From contig RFIY01000030.1 in NCBI GenBank assembly GCA_003695505.1, positions 1 to 19,800 of the forward strand: DNA of 19,800 nucleotides, written 5' to 3'. The notes beneath the pieces were generated by a model. It did no database searches and was not told the origin of the DNA. It worked only from the letters and a program-made list of their open reading frames with translations. Positions 8,021 to 19,553 of the stretch are shown piece after piece (within the stretch, counting starts at the first letter, position 1; each line of letters begins with the position of its first letter). The position numbers were made by a program, and so were the translations under genes. The stretch comes from Candidatus Dadabacteria bacterium (GTDB lineage Bacteria; J088).

Positions 8021-8734
8021 ATGAATGCATCTGTCCTGCTGATTGCCGCCGCAACAGCCTTTTCCGTGGGCGTGTTGTCCGGCACGGGGCACTGTACCGC
8101 AATGTGTGGCGGGCTGCTGCTTGCGATGAAGCGGTCGAGCCGTGGCCGTACCTGGGCGTTGCACCTTGGCCGCGTGATGACCTACACCTGGCTGGCCGTG
8201 GCACTTGCGCTGGGACAGGGGTGGGTCGGGCAGCAGCAATGGATGATCGTACGCCGCGTCGTGCTCGGCTCGCTCGGCCTGGCGTTGATCGTGATTGGTA
8301 TGGAGGTGCTATTGCGGCGTCGGCTGCGCGTCGGCTGGCTGGAACGTGCCACGCGCGCGGTGGGGCGTGGTATGCGAGCGGTCAGCGGTAGCGGGATCGC
8401 GGGCGCGTGGCTGGCTGGTATGCTCTGGGGACTGATTCCCTGCGGCTTCAGTTGGGCGGCGATTCTCGGCGCGGCCACGCGGCCACCGGCTGAGGCCGTG
8501 TTGGTCATTGCCGCGTTCGGCCTGGGTACCATTGTCCCGCTGACCGGGCTGGCCTGGATCGATGGGCGTCTGTCATTGCGACAACGTGCCCGCTGGACAC
8601 AGGTCGTTGCCGTGTTGCTCGTCGCGTACGGCGCGTGGATGTCGGCGCGGGCAATCGGTGGCATGCCGCAGCATGCTCATGGAAAGGAAGCGTCTGCGAT
8701 GCACGCGCCAGACATCACCAGGGGGACGCGATAG
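8021..8734 (+). CDS. UreH/DsbD_2-like six-helix membrane protein (TauE/SafE-type)
   Basis: This is a 237-aa polytopic membrane protein with about six helices. It has the family landmarks GTGHCTAMCGG at the first helix (Cys25 and Cys29), HLGRVMTYTW, and WGLIPCGFSW with Cys141 in a central helix. Family members are usually labelled sulfite exporter TauE/SafE or urease-accessory UreH-like. They resemble the membrane part of DsbD/CcdA and are often found beside cco operons, where a role in metal or thiol handling is suspected but not proven. The C-terminal tail contains scattered His and Met. An ATG at 8003 is in frame, but 8021 fits the family N terminus and the predicted transcript start better. 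It is divergent from ccoNO, with a shared FNR-type box. Confidence 0.82.
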   Translation: MNASVLLIAAATAFSVGVLSGTGHCTAMCGGLLLAMKRSSRGRTWALHLGRVMTYTWLAVALALGQGWVGQQQWMIVRRVVLGSLGLALIVIGMEVLLRRRLRVGWLERATRAVGRGMRAVSGSGIAGAWLAGMLWGLIPCGFSWAAILGAATRPPAEAVLVIAAFGLGTIVPLTGLAWIDGRLSLRQRARWTQVVAVLLVAYGAWMSARAIGGMPQHAHGKEASAMHAPDITRGTR

Positions 8735-8802
8735 CATTGACCGGGGCTGAGGAGCGCGGCCACAGGCTCGCTGTGTCGTGTTGATCGGGGTAGCATGACA
8801 GG

Positions 8803-11088
<2,286 letters not shown>

Positions 11089-11090
11089 GC

Positions 11091-11115
11091 CATAGCCGTG
11101 CGATGCCCGGCTATG
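11091..11115. terminator. Hairpin between convergent genes
   Basis: CATAGCCG (11091-11098) and CGGCTATG (11108-11115) form a perfect 8-bp stem with a 9-nt loop. It starts just after the stop of the plus-strand lipoprotein gene and overlaps the stop codon of the minus-strand uspA-like gene. The position suggests a shared bidirectional terminator, although no clear T-run follows on either strand. Confidence 0.45.
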
Positions 11116-12007
11116 CGTTACCGTTTGTTGGAATGACCAGGACGTCGATCGGCGACAGATCGAGCATGCCTTCGGCAACACTGCCCAGCAGGATCGCGAC
11201 GGCCGGGTTTTGTCCTCGTGAACCCACTGCGACCAGGTCGTAGTCCCCTTCTTCGATTGCGTGCAGAGCCTGTTCGACCGGCAGGCCAAGGCTGACATGT
11301 GTCGCGGCAAAGGTGACTTCATCCTTGAGTGAATCGACGAAGTCGTTGAACGACTGCGTCGCCGACGCGCGGACGTCCCGCTCGATCGGTTCCAGATCCA
11401 GCGCCGGTACATCGAGCAGTTCGACGCCCGCCACATATGGCGGCAGCTCGTAGCAATACATCAGGGTCAGTTCGGTGCCAGCCGGCAGAATCTCGGGGAG
11501 CCTGCGGCAGGCGGAGCGAGATGCTTCGGAAAGGTCGGTCAGAACCAGGACACGTTGCCAGAGCGGCGGATCCGGGTGCTCGTCCGACTTGATTACGAAG
11601 GTCGCCAGCCCCGATTTGCGCGCCAGTTTGTGCGCGGTTGAGCCAAGGCGGTGCGGCCGATGGCGACGGTTGATGTATGCATCTGCCGCAACGAGCAGTG
11701 CATTGCTGTTGTGCTCGCGGATCCATTCGAGGGTGGCCAGATAGGGAACGCCATCGATGGCATGCCACGCGTGCCGAATCTCGTCCTGTTCGAGGCGCTG
11801 GTGCAGTTGTTCCATATACTCGTCAATGGCGCGGCGTCGATGACCTTCGACTGCTTCAAACAACAGCGGCGGCAATTCTTCGGCAACGTGAAGGACGTCG
11901 AGTTGCGCGCGCATTGCGCGTGCATAGGCAGCGCCACGTTCGATCGTGCAGTTACTTGCGGGTGTCAGATCCGTCAGTGCGGTGATGCGATGAACAGATT
12001 CGGTCAT
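11111..12007 (-). CDS. Tandem universal stress protein (UspA family)
   Basis: This is a 298-aa cytoplasmic protein made of two Usp domains (about residues 5-140 and 152-298). The second has a complete ATP-binding motif G-x2-G-x9-G-S (Gly262, Gly265, Gly275, Ser276, from VGSRGQNPAV...). In the first, the matching stretch (AADAYINRRHRP...LGS) has lost the first two glycines, so only one nucleotide site is likely. Tandem Usp proteins are common near oxygen-regulated genes, where they act in stress survival; the exact role here is unknown. I chose the ATG at 12007 (MTESVHRITAL) because the domain begins there and GGAGAAG lies upstream. An in-frame start at 12049 would add 14 unlikely residues. 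The gene lies 81 nt after the VIT-type gene and may also have its own promoter. Confidence 0.9.
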   Translation of the reverse strand: MTESVHRITALTDLTPASNCTIERGAAYARAMRAQLDVLHVAEELPPLLFEAVEGHRRRAIDEYMEQLHQRLEQDEIRHAWHAIDGVPYLATLEWIREHNSNALLVAADAYINRRHRPHRLGSTAHKLARKSGLATFVIKSDEHPDPPLWQRVLVLTDLSEASRSACRRLPEILPAGTELTLMYCYELPPYVAGVELLDVPALDLEPIERDVRASATQSFNDFVDSLKDEVTFAATHVSLGLPVEQALHAIEEGDYDLVAVGSRGQNPAVAILLGSVAEGMLDLSPIDVLVIPTNGNA

Positions 12008-12044
12008 GACGTTGACTTCTCCAGATGGCGAACATTGGACGGCG

Positions 12045-12063
12045 CACATCGGCCGGCGATGTG
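12045..12063. promoter_or_regulatory. Inverted repeat in the uspA-like leader
   Basis: CACATCG-GCCGG-CGATGTG is a perfect 7-bp inverted repeat in the 81-nt gap before the uspA-like gene, just downstream of a possible -10 element. It could be an operator, or a hairpin that weakens read-through from the upstream gene. No T-run follows. Confidence 0.4.
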
Positions 12064-12072
12064 CCTGAATTC

Positions 12073-12081
12073 AGCATAGCA
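12073..12081 (-). promoter_or_regulatory. Possible extended -10 promoter for the uspA-like gene
   Basis: The minus strand reads TGCTATGCT, an extended -10 (TGn plus TATGCT). It predicts a start about 60 nt before the ATG. No convincing -35 was seen, which extended -10 promoters can do without. Confidence 0.35.
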
Positions 12082-12088
12082 GGATGGT

Positions 12089-12841
12089 TTACAGGGCCGC
12101 CTCCCCGAACGAGCGTTTCAGCAGTTCGGCGATGCCCCATGCGATTGCCGCAGCACTGAGGCCGGTCAGCAGCGTGCCGACCGCGCCAGTCCACGGAGAT
12201 TCGCGGTAGAGCCGGGCTCGCCAGGCGCCGATGACGGCAAAGGCGACGCAGGCCAATGCGATACTCCAGACGATCTGGGTTTGCAGTGCCAGCGAGAGCG
12301 CAAACGGGATAAGAGGTGCGGTACCGGCCAGAACAAAGGCGACAAACGTCGCCGCCGCGCTACGAAGCGGATGCGGCGGATTGGCGGATAGCCCCCATTC
12401 CTCGGTCAACATGGTCTCGATCCAGCGATGTTTGTCCGCCGTGATCGTGTCGACGATCTGGTCGAGGACGGCTCCCGTGAAGCCCTTCGCCGCAAAAATC
12501 TGTCGGATCTCTTCCCGTTCGCCTTCGGGATGTTCCTGCACATGCCGCTCCTCGTTGCGGCGTACCGCTTCGAGGGCGATCGAATCACTGTGCGCACGTT
12601 GATAATTGCCCATGGCCATGCTGACGGCGTCGGCGAGCAATTTCGCCACGCCGACGATCAGCACGCTCGTGGAGTCGAGATCAGCGCCGATAATGCCGGC
12701 CATCAGGGCGAGCGTCGTGACGCTGCCATCCAGCGCGCCAAGCACCGCATCGCCGACAAGCGACGGGCGTTGCGCCGCGTCAAGACGCGACGCAATTTCC
12801 TCGGGGTGATGACCGTGATCGAACTGGCCTGGATCGACCAT
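12089..12841 (-). CDS. VIT1/CCC1-family Fe2+/Mn2+ transporter
   Basis: This is a 250-aa member of the VIT1/CCC1 family, which moves ferrous or manganous ions across membranes. Two N-terminal helices (about residues 26-75) contain the conserved GALDGSVTTLAL and KLLADAVSMAMGNY. The central soluble segment (about 78-160) is rich in Glu and His (RRNEERHVQEHPEGEREEI) and corresponds to the metal-binding domain of the family. Three helices follow (about 163-245). The start codon overlaps the stop of the upstream haem-protein gene by one base (TGATG), a translational-coupling arrangement. I infer iron efflux or detoxification; direction and metal cannot be read from sequence. Confidence 0.9.
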   Translation of the reverse strand: MVDPGQFDHGHHPEEIASRLDAAQRPSLVGDAVLGALDGSVTTLALMAGIIGADLDSTSVLIVGVAKLLADAVSMAMGNYQRAHSDSIALEAVRRNEERHVQEHPEGEREEIRQIFAAKGFTGAVLDQIVDTITADKHRWIETMLTEEWGLSANPPHPLRSAAATFVAFVLAGTAPLIPFALSLALQTQIVWSIALACVAFAVIGAWRARLYRESPWTGAVGTLLTGLSAAAIAWGIAELLKRSFGEAAL

Positions 12842-13347
12842 CAGTCGTCGTGATCATGATCGTGCGTACCGCCCTCGCCTTCGTCCGTGCCGAAGGTCGC
12901 TTCCAGGCCGGTAAGCAGGGCCTGACGGTCAGCGTCGCCCAGTCGTGCTTCTGGATGCAGTGGCAGATAGAACCAGGGCGGCATATCCCCTTCGCGGTAT
13001 TCCTCGACGGCTTCGTCGCCGTGCTGCTCCTGGCCGGACCAGTTCGAGACGTTGAAATGCTCGCGCCCTTCGGCGACGTCGTGATAGACGAGCCATGAGG
13101 CCGGCGCGATCCAGCTGTACCAGGGCCATTTCGTTTCATGGCTGTGGCAGTCGCCGCAGGTTCGCATAAATAGGGTACGGGTCCGGGGCGAGTCCCATTG
13201 TGGCTCGTCTCGCACATCAGGATTGCTATGGTTGCGTCCGTACGGAACGAGCTGCATCAGGACAAACAGCGAAAGCAACGCAACCCAGATCCGCGCCGTA
13301 CGGCTGGCTGTGGTTGCGTCCGACGATGCGGGTTGGTCAGCGGTCAT
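12841..13347 (-). CDS. Membrane-anchored haem-binding domain protein (Haem_bd type)
   Basis: This is a 168-aa protein with one N-terminal membrane helix (about residues 19-36) and a periplasmic domain of the Haem_bd type. It has a c-type haem site CGDCH (Cys64, Cys67, His68), the characteristic [13 protein letters not shown] that follows, and GDMPPWFY with Met122 as a plausible axial ligand. The tail ends in a His/Asp-rich string (about the last 12 residues) that could bind metal. The ATG at 13347 is preceded by AGGAGG at 7 nt and is preferred to an in-frame ATG at 13368. It is the first gene of a unit with the VIT1-type transporter. The function of this family is not established; electron transfer or peroxide handling are possible. 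Confidence 0.85.
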   Translation of the reverse strand: MTADQPASSDATTASRTARIWVALLSLFVLMQLVPYGRNHSNPDVRDEPQWDSPRTRTLFMRTCGDCHSHETKWPWYSWIAPASWLVYHDVAEGREHFNVSNWSGQEQHGDEAVEEYREGDMPPWFYLPLHPEARLGDADRQALLTGLEATFGTDEGEGGTHDHDHDD

Positions 13348-13380
13348 TGCCACCCCTCCTGTGTGCAAATGTGTTTATGC

Positions 13381-13389
13381 AGTGTAGCA
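13381..13389 (-). promoter_or_regulatory. Possible extended -10 promoter for the haem protein gene
   Basis: The minus strand reads TGCTACACT, an extended -10, 34 nt before the ATG at 13347. It lies just beyond the terminator of the preceding minus-strand gene, where an independent promoter is expected. Confidence 0.45.
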
Positions 13390-13404
13390 ATTTTGATGAT
13401 TCAC

Positions 13405-13441
13405 AAAAAAACCGCCGCCCGGCGGGAAACCCGGGCGGCGG
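13405..13441 (-). terminator. Intrinsic terminator of the small membrane protein gene
   Basis: On the minus strand an 11-bp GC-rich stem, CCGCCGCCCGG with CCGGGCGGCGG, is followed directly by seven T residues. It begins 8 nt after the stop codon at 13449. This is the clearest intrinsic terminator in the window. Confidence 0.9.
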
Positions 13442-13448
13442 TGGCAGA

Positions 13449-13736
13449 TCACGCAAAAGGGCGCGCTATGAGGTGGACGGACTGGCGAAGAACGCCCCGA
13501 AGCGTGCCGGCAAACAGGCCGATGGCCGCAGCCGGAATGCCGCAAAGCAGCATTCCCGGGCCGTCGGGCATCGACTTGCCGAAGACCAGCGCCAGCACGC
13601 TCAGCAGCAGCGCGCCCGTAAAGATCTCGACGTGTGCGCCCTGAAGCAGCCCCCGCATCAATTGCGCGTCGTCGAGGCTGGAATCCGCGTGACCTGCCGG
13701 TGCGGACACCCAAAGAATGGTGGAAGACGAGTTCAT
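13449..13736 (-). CDS. Small two-helix membrane protein, function unknown
   Basis: This is a 95-aa protein with a hydrophilic N terminus (about 1-33) and two membrane helices (about 37-56 and 60-80), ending in a basic stretch (RGVLRQSVHLIARPF). I recognise no family. It is supported as a gene by a strong terminator 8 nt after its stop. An FNR-like box with a -10 hexamer upstream predicts a transcript starting near 13773. That start excludes the in-frame ATG at 13799 and favours the ATG at 13736. A GGAGG is present, but about 15 nt from the ATG, farther than usual. It is divergent from the nir operon and probably induced by low oxygen or by nitric oxide through the same regulator class. Confidence 0.62.
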   Translation of the reverse strand: MNSSSTILWVSAPAGHADSSLDDAQLMRGLLQGAHVEIFTGALLLSVLALVFGKSMPDGPGMLLCGIPAAAIGLFAGTLRGVLRQSVHLIARPFA

Positions 13737-13779
13737 TAGCGTTGTGTTTTTGTTCCTCCGCGTGTTCTTCCTGTACCTC

Positions 13780-13785
13780 AATATG
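13780..13785 (-). promoter_or_regulatory. -10 element for the small membrane protein gene
   Basis: The minus strand reads CATATT (4/6 to consensus), beginning 29.5 bp from the centre of the FNR-like box at 13808-13821. This is the same spacing as at ccoNO. Confidence 0.5.
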
Positions 13786-13807
13786 CCAAAGCGCCGCAAC
13801 CGAAAAA

Positions 13808-13821
13808 TTGATCCAGGTCAA
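13808..13821 (-). promoter_or_regulatory. FNR/DNR-type box, one mismatch
   Basis: The plus strand reads TTGATCCAGGTCAA; on the minus strand this is TTGACCTGGATCAA. One base differs from the symmetrical consensus. It lies upstream of the 95-aa membrane protein gene, centred near -41.5 of the predicted start. Confidence 0.7.
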
Positions 13822-13908
13822 CTTTTTTCGAGATCGGCGCAGGCGGAATGGTGGTGGATGGTAATGAGCTCTGCGCGCCTATGGCACTGGTGCAATTGTG
13901 ATGATGAA

Positions 13909-13922
13909 CGTCAAATTTGACG
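13909..13922. promoter_or_regulatory. Perfect 14-bp palindrome upstream of the nir promoter
   Basis: CGTCAAATTTGACG is fully symmetrical. Its centre is exactly 30 bp upstream of the centre of the FNR-type box at 13939-13952, about -71.5 from the predicted start. It is not an FNR box, because the half-sites face the other way. It could bind a second dimeric regulator, which I cannot name. Confidence 0.5.
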
Positions 13923-13938
13923 CGAATCCGCAAGTTCA

Positions 13939-13952
13939 TTGATTCCGATCAA
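13939..13952 (+). promoter_or_regulatory. FNR/DNR-type box of the porin-nirS operon
   Basis: TTGATTCCGATCAA matches the consensus exactly. Its centre is 29.5 bp before the -10-like hexamer at 13975-13980, which places it near -41.5 of a start close to 13987. Control of nir genes by FNR-family NO sensors (DNR, NNR) is well known. Confidence 0.85.
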
Positions 13953-13974
13953 TTTTTTTGTGCCAATCGCCGGA

Positions 13975-13980
13975 TTCAAT
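13975..13980 (+). promoter_or_regulatory. -10 element of the porin-nirS operon
   Basis: TTCAAT (4/6 to consensus) stands at the spacing expected for a class II FNR-type promoter. It predicts a leader of roughly 43 nt before the ATG at 14030. Confidence 0.5.
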
Positions 13981-14029
13981 GTAAAGCAGTTTGAGAACCG
14001 CTTTCTTTTCTTCGGGAGGCAAGACGAAT

Positions 14030-15265
14030 ATGCAATGGTCACGATTCTGTAGCAATGCTGCCTTTGTCGCTCTTGCGGTGAGTTTGCCGGCGGCCGCGCT
14101 GGCGATCGATGTCGGGGTGGACGTGCAATATCGTCCGCGTGCGGAAGTCTCGGAGCGGTCACTGGCGGGCGCGACGGCCGATCAGTTTGTCTCGCATCGG
14201 GCCCGCGTCGGATTATCGGTGAGCAATGGGGCGTGGGGGTTGAGGCTCGCACCGCAGCATGTGCTGATGTGGGGTTCGGAAGCATCGACCTTGTCGGGGT
14301 TGTCGGGAAACATCGACTTCCACGAAGCGTGGGGTGAATGGAAAAAGGACGGGTACCGGCTGCGTATCGGACGCCAGGAGCTGATTTTTGATGACCACCG
14401 TCTTGTCGGCAGTGTCAACTGGACACAACAGGCCCGGGCATTTGATGCGGTGCGCTTCGATACGAGCTACCCCGATTCCGGTCTGGATACGACGTTGTTC
14501 GCGGCGTTGGTCGAGGAGAACAGCCCGCGCAATCGCGCCTTCTGGGGGTTGCGCACGGGGCTGAAGAAAGATGCGTTGAACGGTTCGGTTGTCGTGCTGG
14601 CCGAGCACGCCGAAACGCTCGCCAATGGCGACAAGGACTTTTGGCGACTGACGCCCGGTGTCAATGTGAACTGGTCAAGCGACGGTCTTTCACTGGCGCT
14701 GTCGGGGTATGTGCAGGCCGGAAAGATCGCGCCGGGTGGCGCCACCCGGGAAACGATCCTTGCCGGCATGGCGAGGTTGCAGGCCGGATACGCGAACGAT
14801 ACGCTCGGCAAGCTCACAGTCAACGGCGAGTACCTCAGCGGCGACGACAACGCCGCAGATACCGACCGGCATACCTTTGACACGTTGTATGCGACGAACC
14901 ACAAGTTCTATGGGCATATGGACTATTTTCTCAATATCCCCAAGCATACCGGAAACCTGGGACTGATCGACGCCTGGATGGGCTACAGCCGCAAGCTTCC
15001 AAAAGCCACGTCGATCTACGCGAATATTCACGAGTTCCTGGCCGCCGCCGAGTCTGGTGCGGGCAATCGTGATTTCGGCACTGAAGCGGATCTCGGCATG
15101 AGCTGGAAGGTCACGTCCGGCGTTGCGCTGAAAGGTGGGTATTCGCTCTATCGCTCCGGGGATGCGTTTGTCGATATCGGCCGGGCATCCGACTCGAACG
15201 AAATCGGACACTGGGCGTGGGTCATGCTCAACGTTGCCTTCAGCCAGACTTTTTCCAGTAACTGA
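14030..15265 (+). CDS. Alginate-export-type outer-membrane porin
   Basis: This is a 411-aa outer-membrane beta-barrel protein. It has a cleavable signal peptide (cleavage likely after AAALA, residue 25). The sequence then alternates as expected for beta strands. The alginate-export family hallmark is present around residues 108-145 (LRIGRQELIFDDHRLVGS, then WTQQARAFDAVRF). The start at 14030 has GGGAGG upstream and begins the signal peptide. Although the family is named for AlgE, members near denitrification genes are more likely general or anion porins. Passage of nitrite or nitrate is my inference from its position. It lies 21 nt before nirS, with no terminator between, behind an FNR-type promoter, so it is the first gene of the nir transcript. 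Confidence 0.85.
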   Translation: MQWSRFCSNAAFVALAVSLPAAALAIDVGVDVQYRPRAEVSERSLAGATADQFVSHRARVGLSVSNGAWGLRLAPQHVLMWGSEASTLSGLSGNIDFHEAWGEWKKDGYRLRIGRQELIFDDHRLVGSVNWTQQARAFDAVRFDTSYPDSGLDTTLFAALVEENSPRNRAFWGLRTGLKKDALNGSVVVLAEHAETLANGDKDFWRLTPGVNVNWSSDGLSLALSGYVQAGKIAPGGATRETILAGMARLQAGYANDTLGKLTVNGEYLSGDDNAADTDRHTFDTLYATNHKFYGHMDYFLNIPKHTGNLGLIDAWMGYSRKLPKATSIYANIHEFLAAAESGAGNRDFGTEADLGMSWKVTSGVALKGGYSLYRSGDAFVDIGRASDSNEIGHWAWVMLNVAFSQTFSSN

Positions 15266-17404
<2,139 letters not shown>

Positions 17405-17405
<1 letters not shown>

Positions 17406-18559
17406 TGCGGCTCGTCACAGCGGCTACAGCGGCAGCCATCGCGGTCGGCTGTTCTACAATCGCGACCCTGCCGCCGGATGCCGGCACGGCCTCACTTGGG
17501 GTCGTGATCGAACGCGCCGACGGCGCCGTGACGGTCATCGATTTCTGGCGTGAGCAGGTACTCGGTCGCATTGATGGGCTTGGCGATCTGTCGCACGCCT
17601 CGGTGGTTTTTTCGCCAGATGCACGATATGCGTATGTATTCGGTCGCGATGGTGGGCTGACGAAGCTTGATCTGGTAGCACGCAAGATCGCGGCGCGAAC
17701 GATGCAGTCGGGGAACTCGATTGGCGGGGCCATCTCATGCGACGGCCATATCATCGCGGTTTCGAACTACAAGCCCGGCGGCGTTCGCTTCTTTCGCGCG
17801 AGTGACCTGGCGCCACTTGGACGTCACGACGCCGGCCGGACCGTCGGTCTGGTCGATGCGGCGCCTTGTCGTTTCGTCGCAAGCGACATGGACAACGGCG
17901 CGATCTGGGAGTTCGATGCGCTGGCGAATCCTGTCTCGCGACCGGTCCGAATCTGGGACAACGTCGGTCGAATGCCCTACGATGGCCTCGTCACGCCGGA
18001 CGGCAACGACTACTTTGCGGGTCTGTTCGGTGAAAATGGCGTCGCCCATATCGACCTGCGGACAGGTCGTATGGAAAAGGTTCTGCTCGACTACGGGCGA
18101 GGAGATGTGAAGCTGCCCGTCTACAAAATGCCGCATCTCGAAGGCTGGGCCGTCGCGGGCAGCCGTTTATACCTGCCGGGCGTTGGACGTCACGACGTGC
18201 TGGTCGTCGACCGGAATGGCTGGCGGCAAATGGCGGCGATCCCGGTCACCGGACAGCCAGTGTTCGTGATGGCGCGCCCTGACGGTCGTCAGCTCTGGGT
18301 CAACTTCGCGCCACCTGACAATCATCTTGTACAGGTGATTGACACGGCTACGAATGAGGTGATCGACACGCTCGATTTCGATTCGGCCGTCTTGCACATG
18401 GAATTCGCGCCGCGCGGGCAGCGCGTCTGGCTGTCATTGCGCGATGCCGATGCAGTCGTCGTGCTCGACACCCGCACGCGTCAGCAGGTTCAACGATTCG
18501 CGGTTGCGCATCCGTCCGGTATTTTCTTTGCCGACCGCGCGCACAGGATCGGGCTGTGA
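17405..18559 (+). CDS. nirF: NirF, haem d1 biosynthesis lipoprotein
   Basis: This is a 384-aa NirF-family protein with a beta-propeller related to the d1 domain of NirS, required for a late step of haem d1 synthesis (proposed dehydrogenation of dihydro-haem d1). The N terminus gives a lipoprotein signal (AIAVGC, Cys16), so it acts in the periplasm attached to a membrane. Propeller repeats are visible as recurring VVFSPDARYAYVF-, LVTPDGNDYF- and VMARPDGRQLWV-like strands. The start is GTG at 17405, overlapping the nirC stop (TAGTG). The open frame continues far upstream, but that part reads through nirC in another frame. It ends in a GTGA overlap with the next gene. Confidence 0.93.
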
Positions 18560-19047
18560 GTACGCTACGCGCCGGGCATGCGCATTCGGATGTTGTGGCG
18601 GTCGAACTGTCTCCGCTCGAACGCACGATTCTGAATCGCTGCCAGCAGGCATTCCCGGCCTGCGATCGACCATTCGCGCAGATCGCGTCAGAGCTCGGCA
18701 TCGACGAAGACATCGTCCTGGCGACCCTGCGGCGTCTGCAGAAGGCGGGTGTGCTTTCCCGAATCGGAGGGGTCGTGCGCAGCGGCCGCCTGGGCGCAAG
18801 CACGCTCGCGGCGATGGCCGTGCCCGAACATGATCTGGAGCGTGTCGCCGCGATCGTCAGCGCGTTCGACGAGGTCAATCACAATTATCGACGCGAGCAC
18901 CAGGTCAACCTCTGGTTCGTCGTCGTCGCGCCCGACGCTGACACATTGGAACAGGTGCTTCACGATATGGAAGCAGCGACGGGCTACCGCGTGTTGCGTC
19001 TGCCGATGCTGGAGCAGTATCACATCGATCTGGGGTTCACGATATGA
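18556..19047 (+). CDS. nirD: NirD, sirohaem decarboxylase subunit (AhbA type)
   Basis: This is a 163-aa AsnC/Lrp-related protein with an N-terminal helix-turn-helix-like part (about residues 18-75) and a C-terminal alpha/beta domain. The segment HNYRREH...NLWF (residues 109-121) is the signature of the NirD/NirG (AhbA) half of sirohaem decarboxylase, which converts sirohaem to 12,18-didecarboxysirohaem, an early step of haem d1 synthesis in the cytoplasm. Histidines 109 and 115 are the likely catalytic or substrate-binding residues. Start GTG overlaps the nirF stop and the end overlaps the next start (ATGA). The order nirF-D-L-G favours the name nirD. Although Lrp-like, it is an enzyme rather than a regulator. 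Confidence 0.88.
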   Translation: MSTLRAGHAHSDVVAVELSPLERTILNRCQQAFPACDRPFAQIASELGIDEDIVLATLRRLQKAGVLSRIGGVVRSGRLGASTLAAMAVPEHDLERVAAIVSAFDEVNHNYRREHQVNLWFVVVAPDADTLEQVLHDMEAATGYRVLRLPMLEQYHIDLGFTI

Positions 19048-19553
19048 CATTCACCGAGCAGCGTATCATCGAGGAATTGCTTCGCGGGCTGCCGCTGGTC
19101 TCCCGTCCGTGGCAGGCGCTCGCGCAGGAACTTGGCCTCAGTGAGGCGGAAGTCGCCCAGAAGGCAAAGGCATTGCTCGAGGACGGCGTGCTGCGACGGA
19201 TCGGCGCCGTTGTCCGGCACCACGAGCTGGGGTACACGGCCAACGGCATGGCGGTCTGGGATATCCCCGATGAACAGGTCGCGCAACTCGGTCGGCGTCT
19301 GGCTGCGGAACCGCGTGTCAACCTTTGCTACCGCCGGGCGCGGGTCGAGGGTGTCTGGAACTACAATCTGTTTGCGATGGTGCACGGCCATTCCGAGGAT
19401 GACGTACGCAGGGCTGTGGCCGATATGGCGCGGCGGATCGGACTGACAGGATTCCCACACGCGCTGCTGTTCAGCACGAGGCGTTACAAGCAGTGCGCCG
19501 GGCGCTATGTCGAACCGTCGATCCGGGAGCGAGGCGACCATGCTGCCGCATGA
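19044..19553 (+). CDS. nirL: NirL, sirohaem decarboxylase subunit (AhbB type)
   Basis: This is a 169-aa partner of the preceding protein, from the same Lrp-like fold family. It has RRIGAVVRHHELGY (about 51-64), CYRR (95-98) and WNYNLFAMVHG (105-115), the pattern of the NirL/NirH (AhbB) half of sirohaem decarboxylase. The C terminus GFPHALLFSTRRYKQCAGRY resembles NirH as well, so the choice between nirL and nirH rests on gene order. It is unfused from NirD, unlike lineages with a single NirDL protein. It overlaps nirD by 4 nt and the next gene by 14 nt. Confidence 0.85.
   Translation: MTFTEQRIIEELLRGLPLVSRPWQALAQELGLSEAEVAQKAKALLEDGVLRRIGAVVRHHELGYTANGMAVWDIPDEQVAQLGRRLAAEPRVNLCYRRARVEGVWNYNLFAMVHGHSEDDVRRAVADMARRIGLTGFPHALLFSTRRYKQCAGRYVEPSIRERGDHAAA

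Noticed and set aside
8735-8802. Promoter for the DUF255 lipoprotein gene
   Set aside because: TTGACC is present near 8737, but no -10 at suitable spacing was found. Co-transcription with the upstream membrane gene explains the gap better.
13375-13821. Alternative 148-codon frame on the minus strand over the small membrane protein
   Set aside because: Its translation is Arg-rich without helices, it runs through the terminator hairpin, and its upstream end lies within the FNR-like box. The 95-aa frame fits promoter and terminator.
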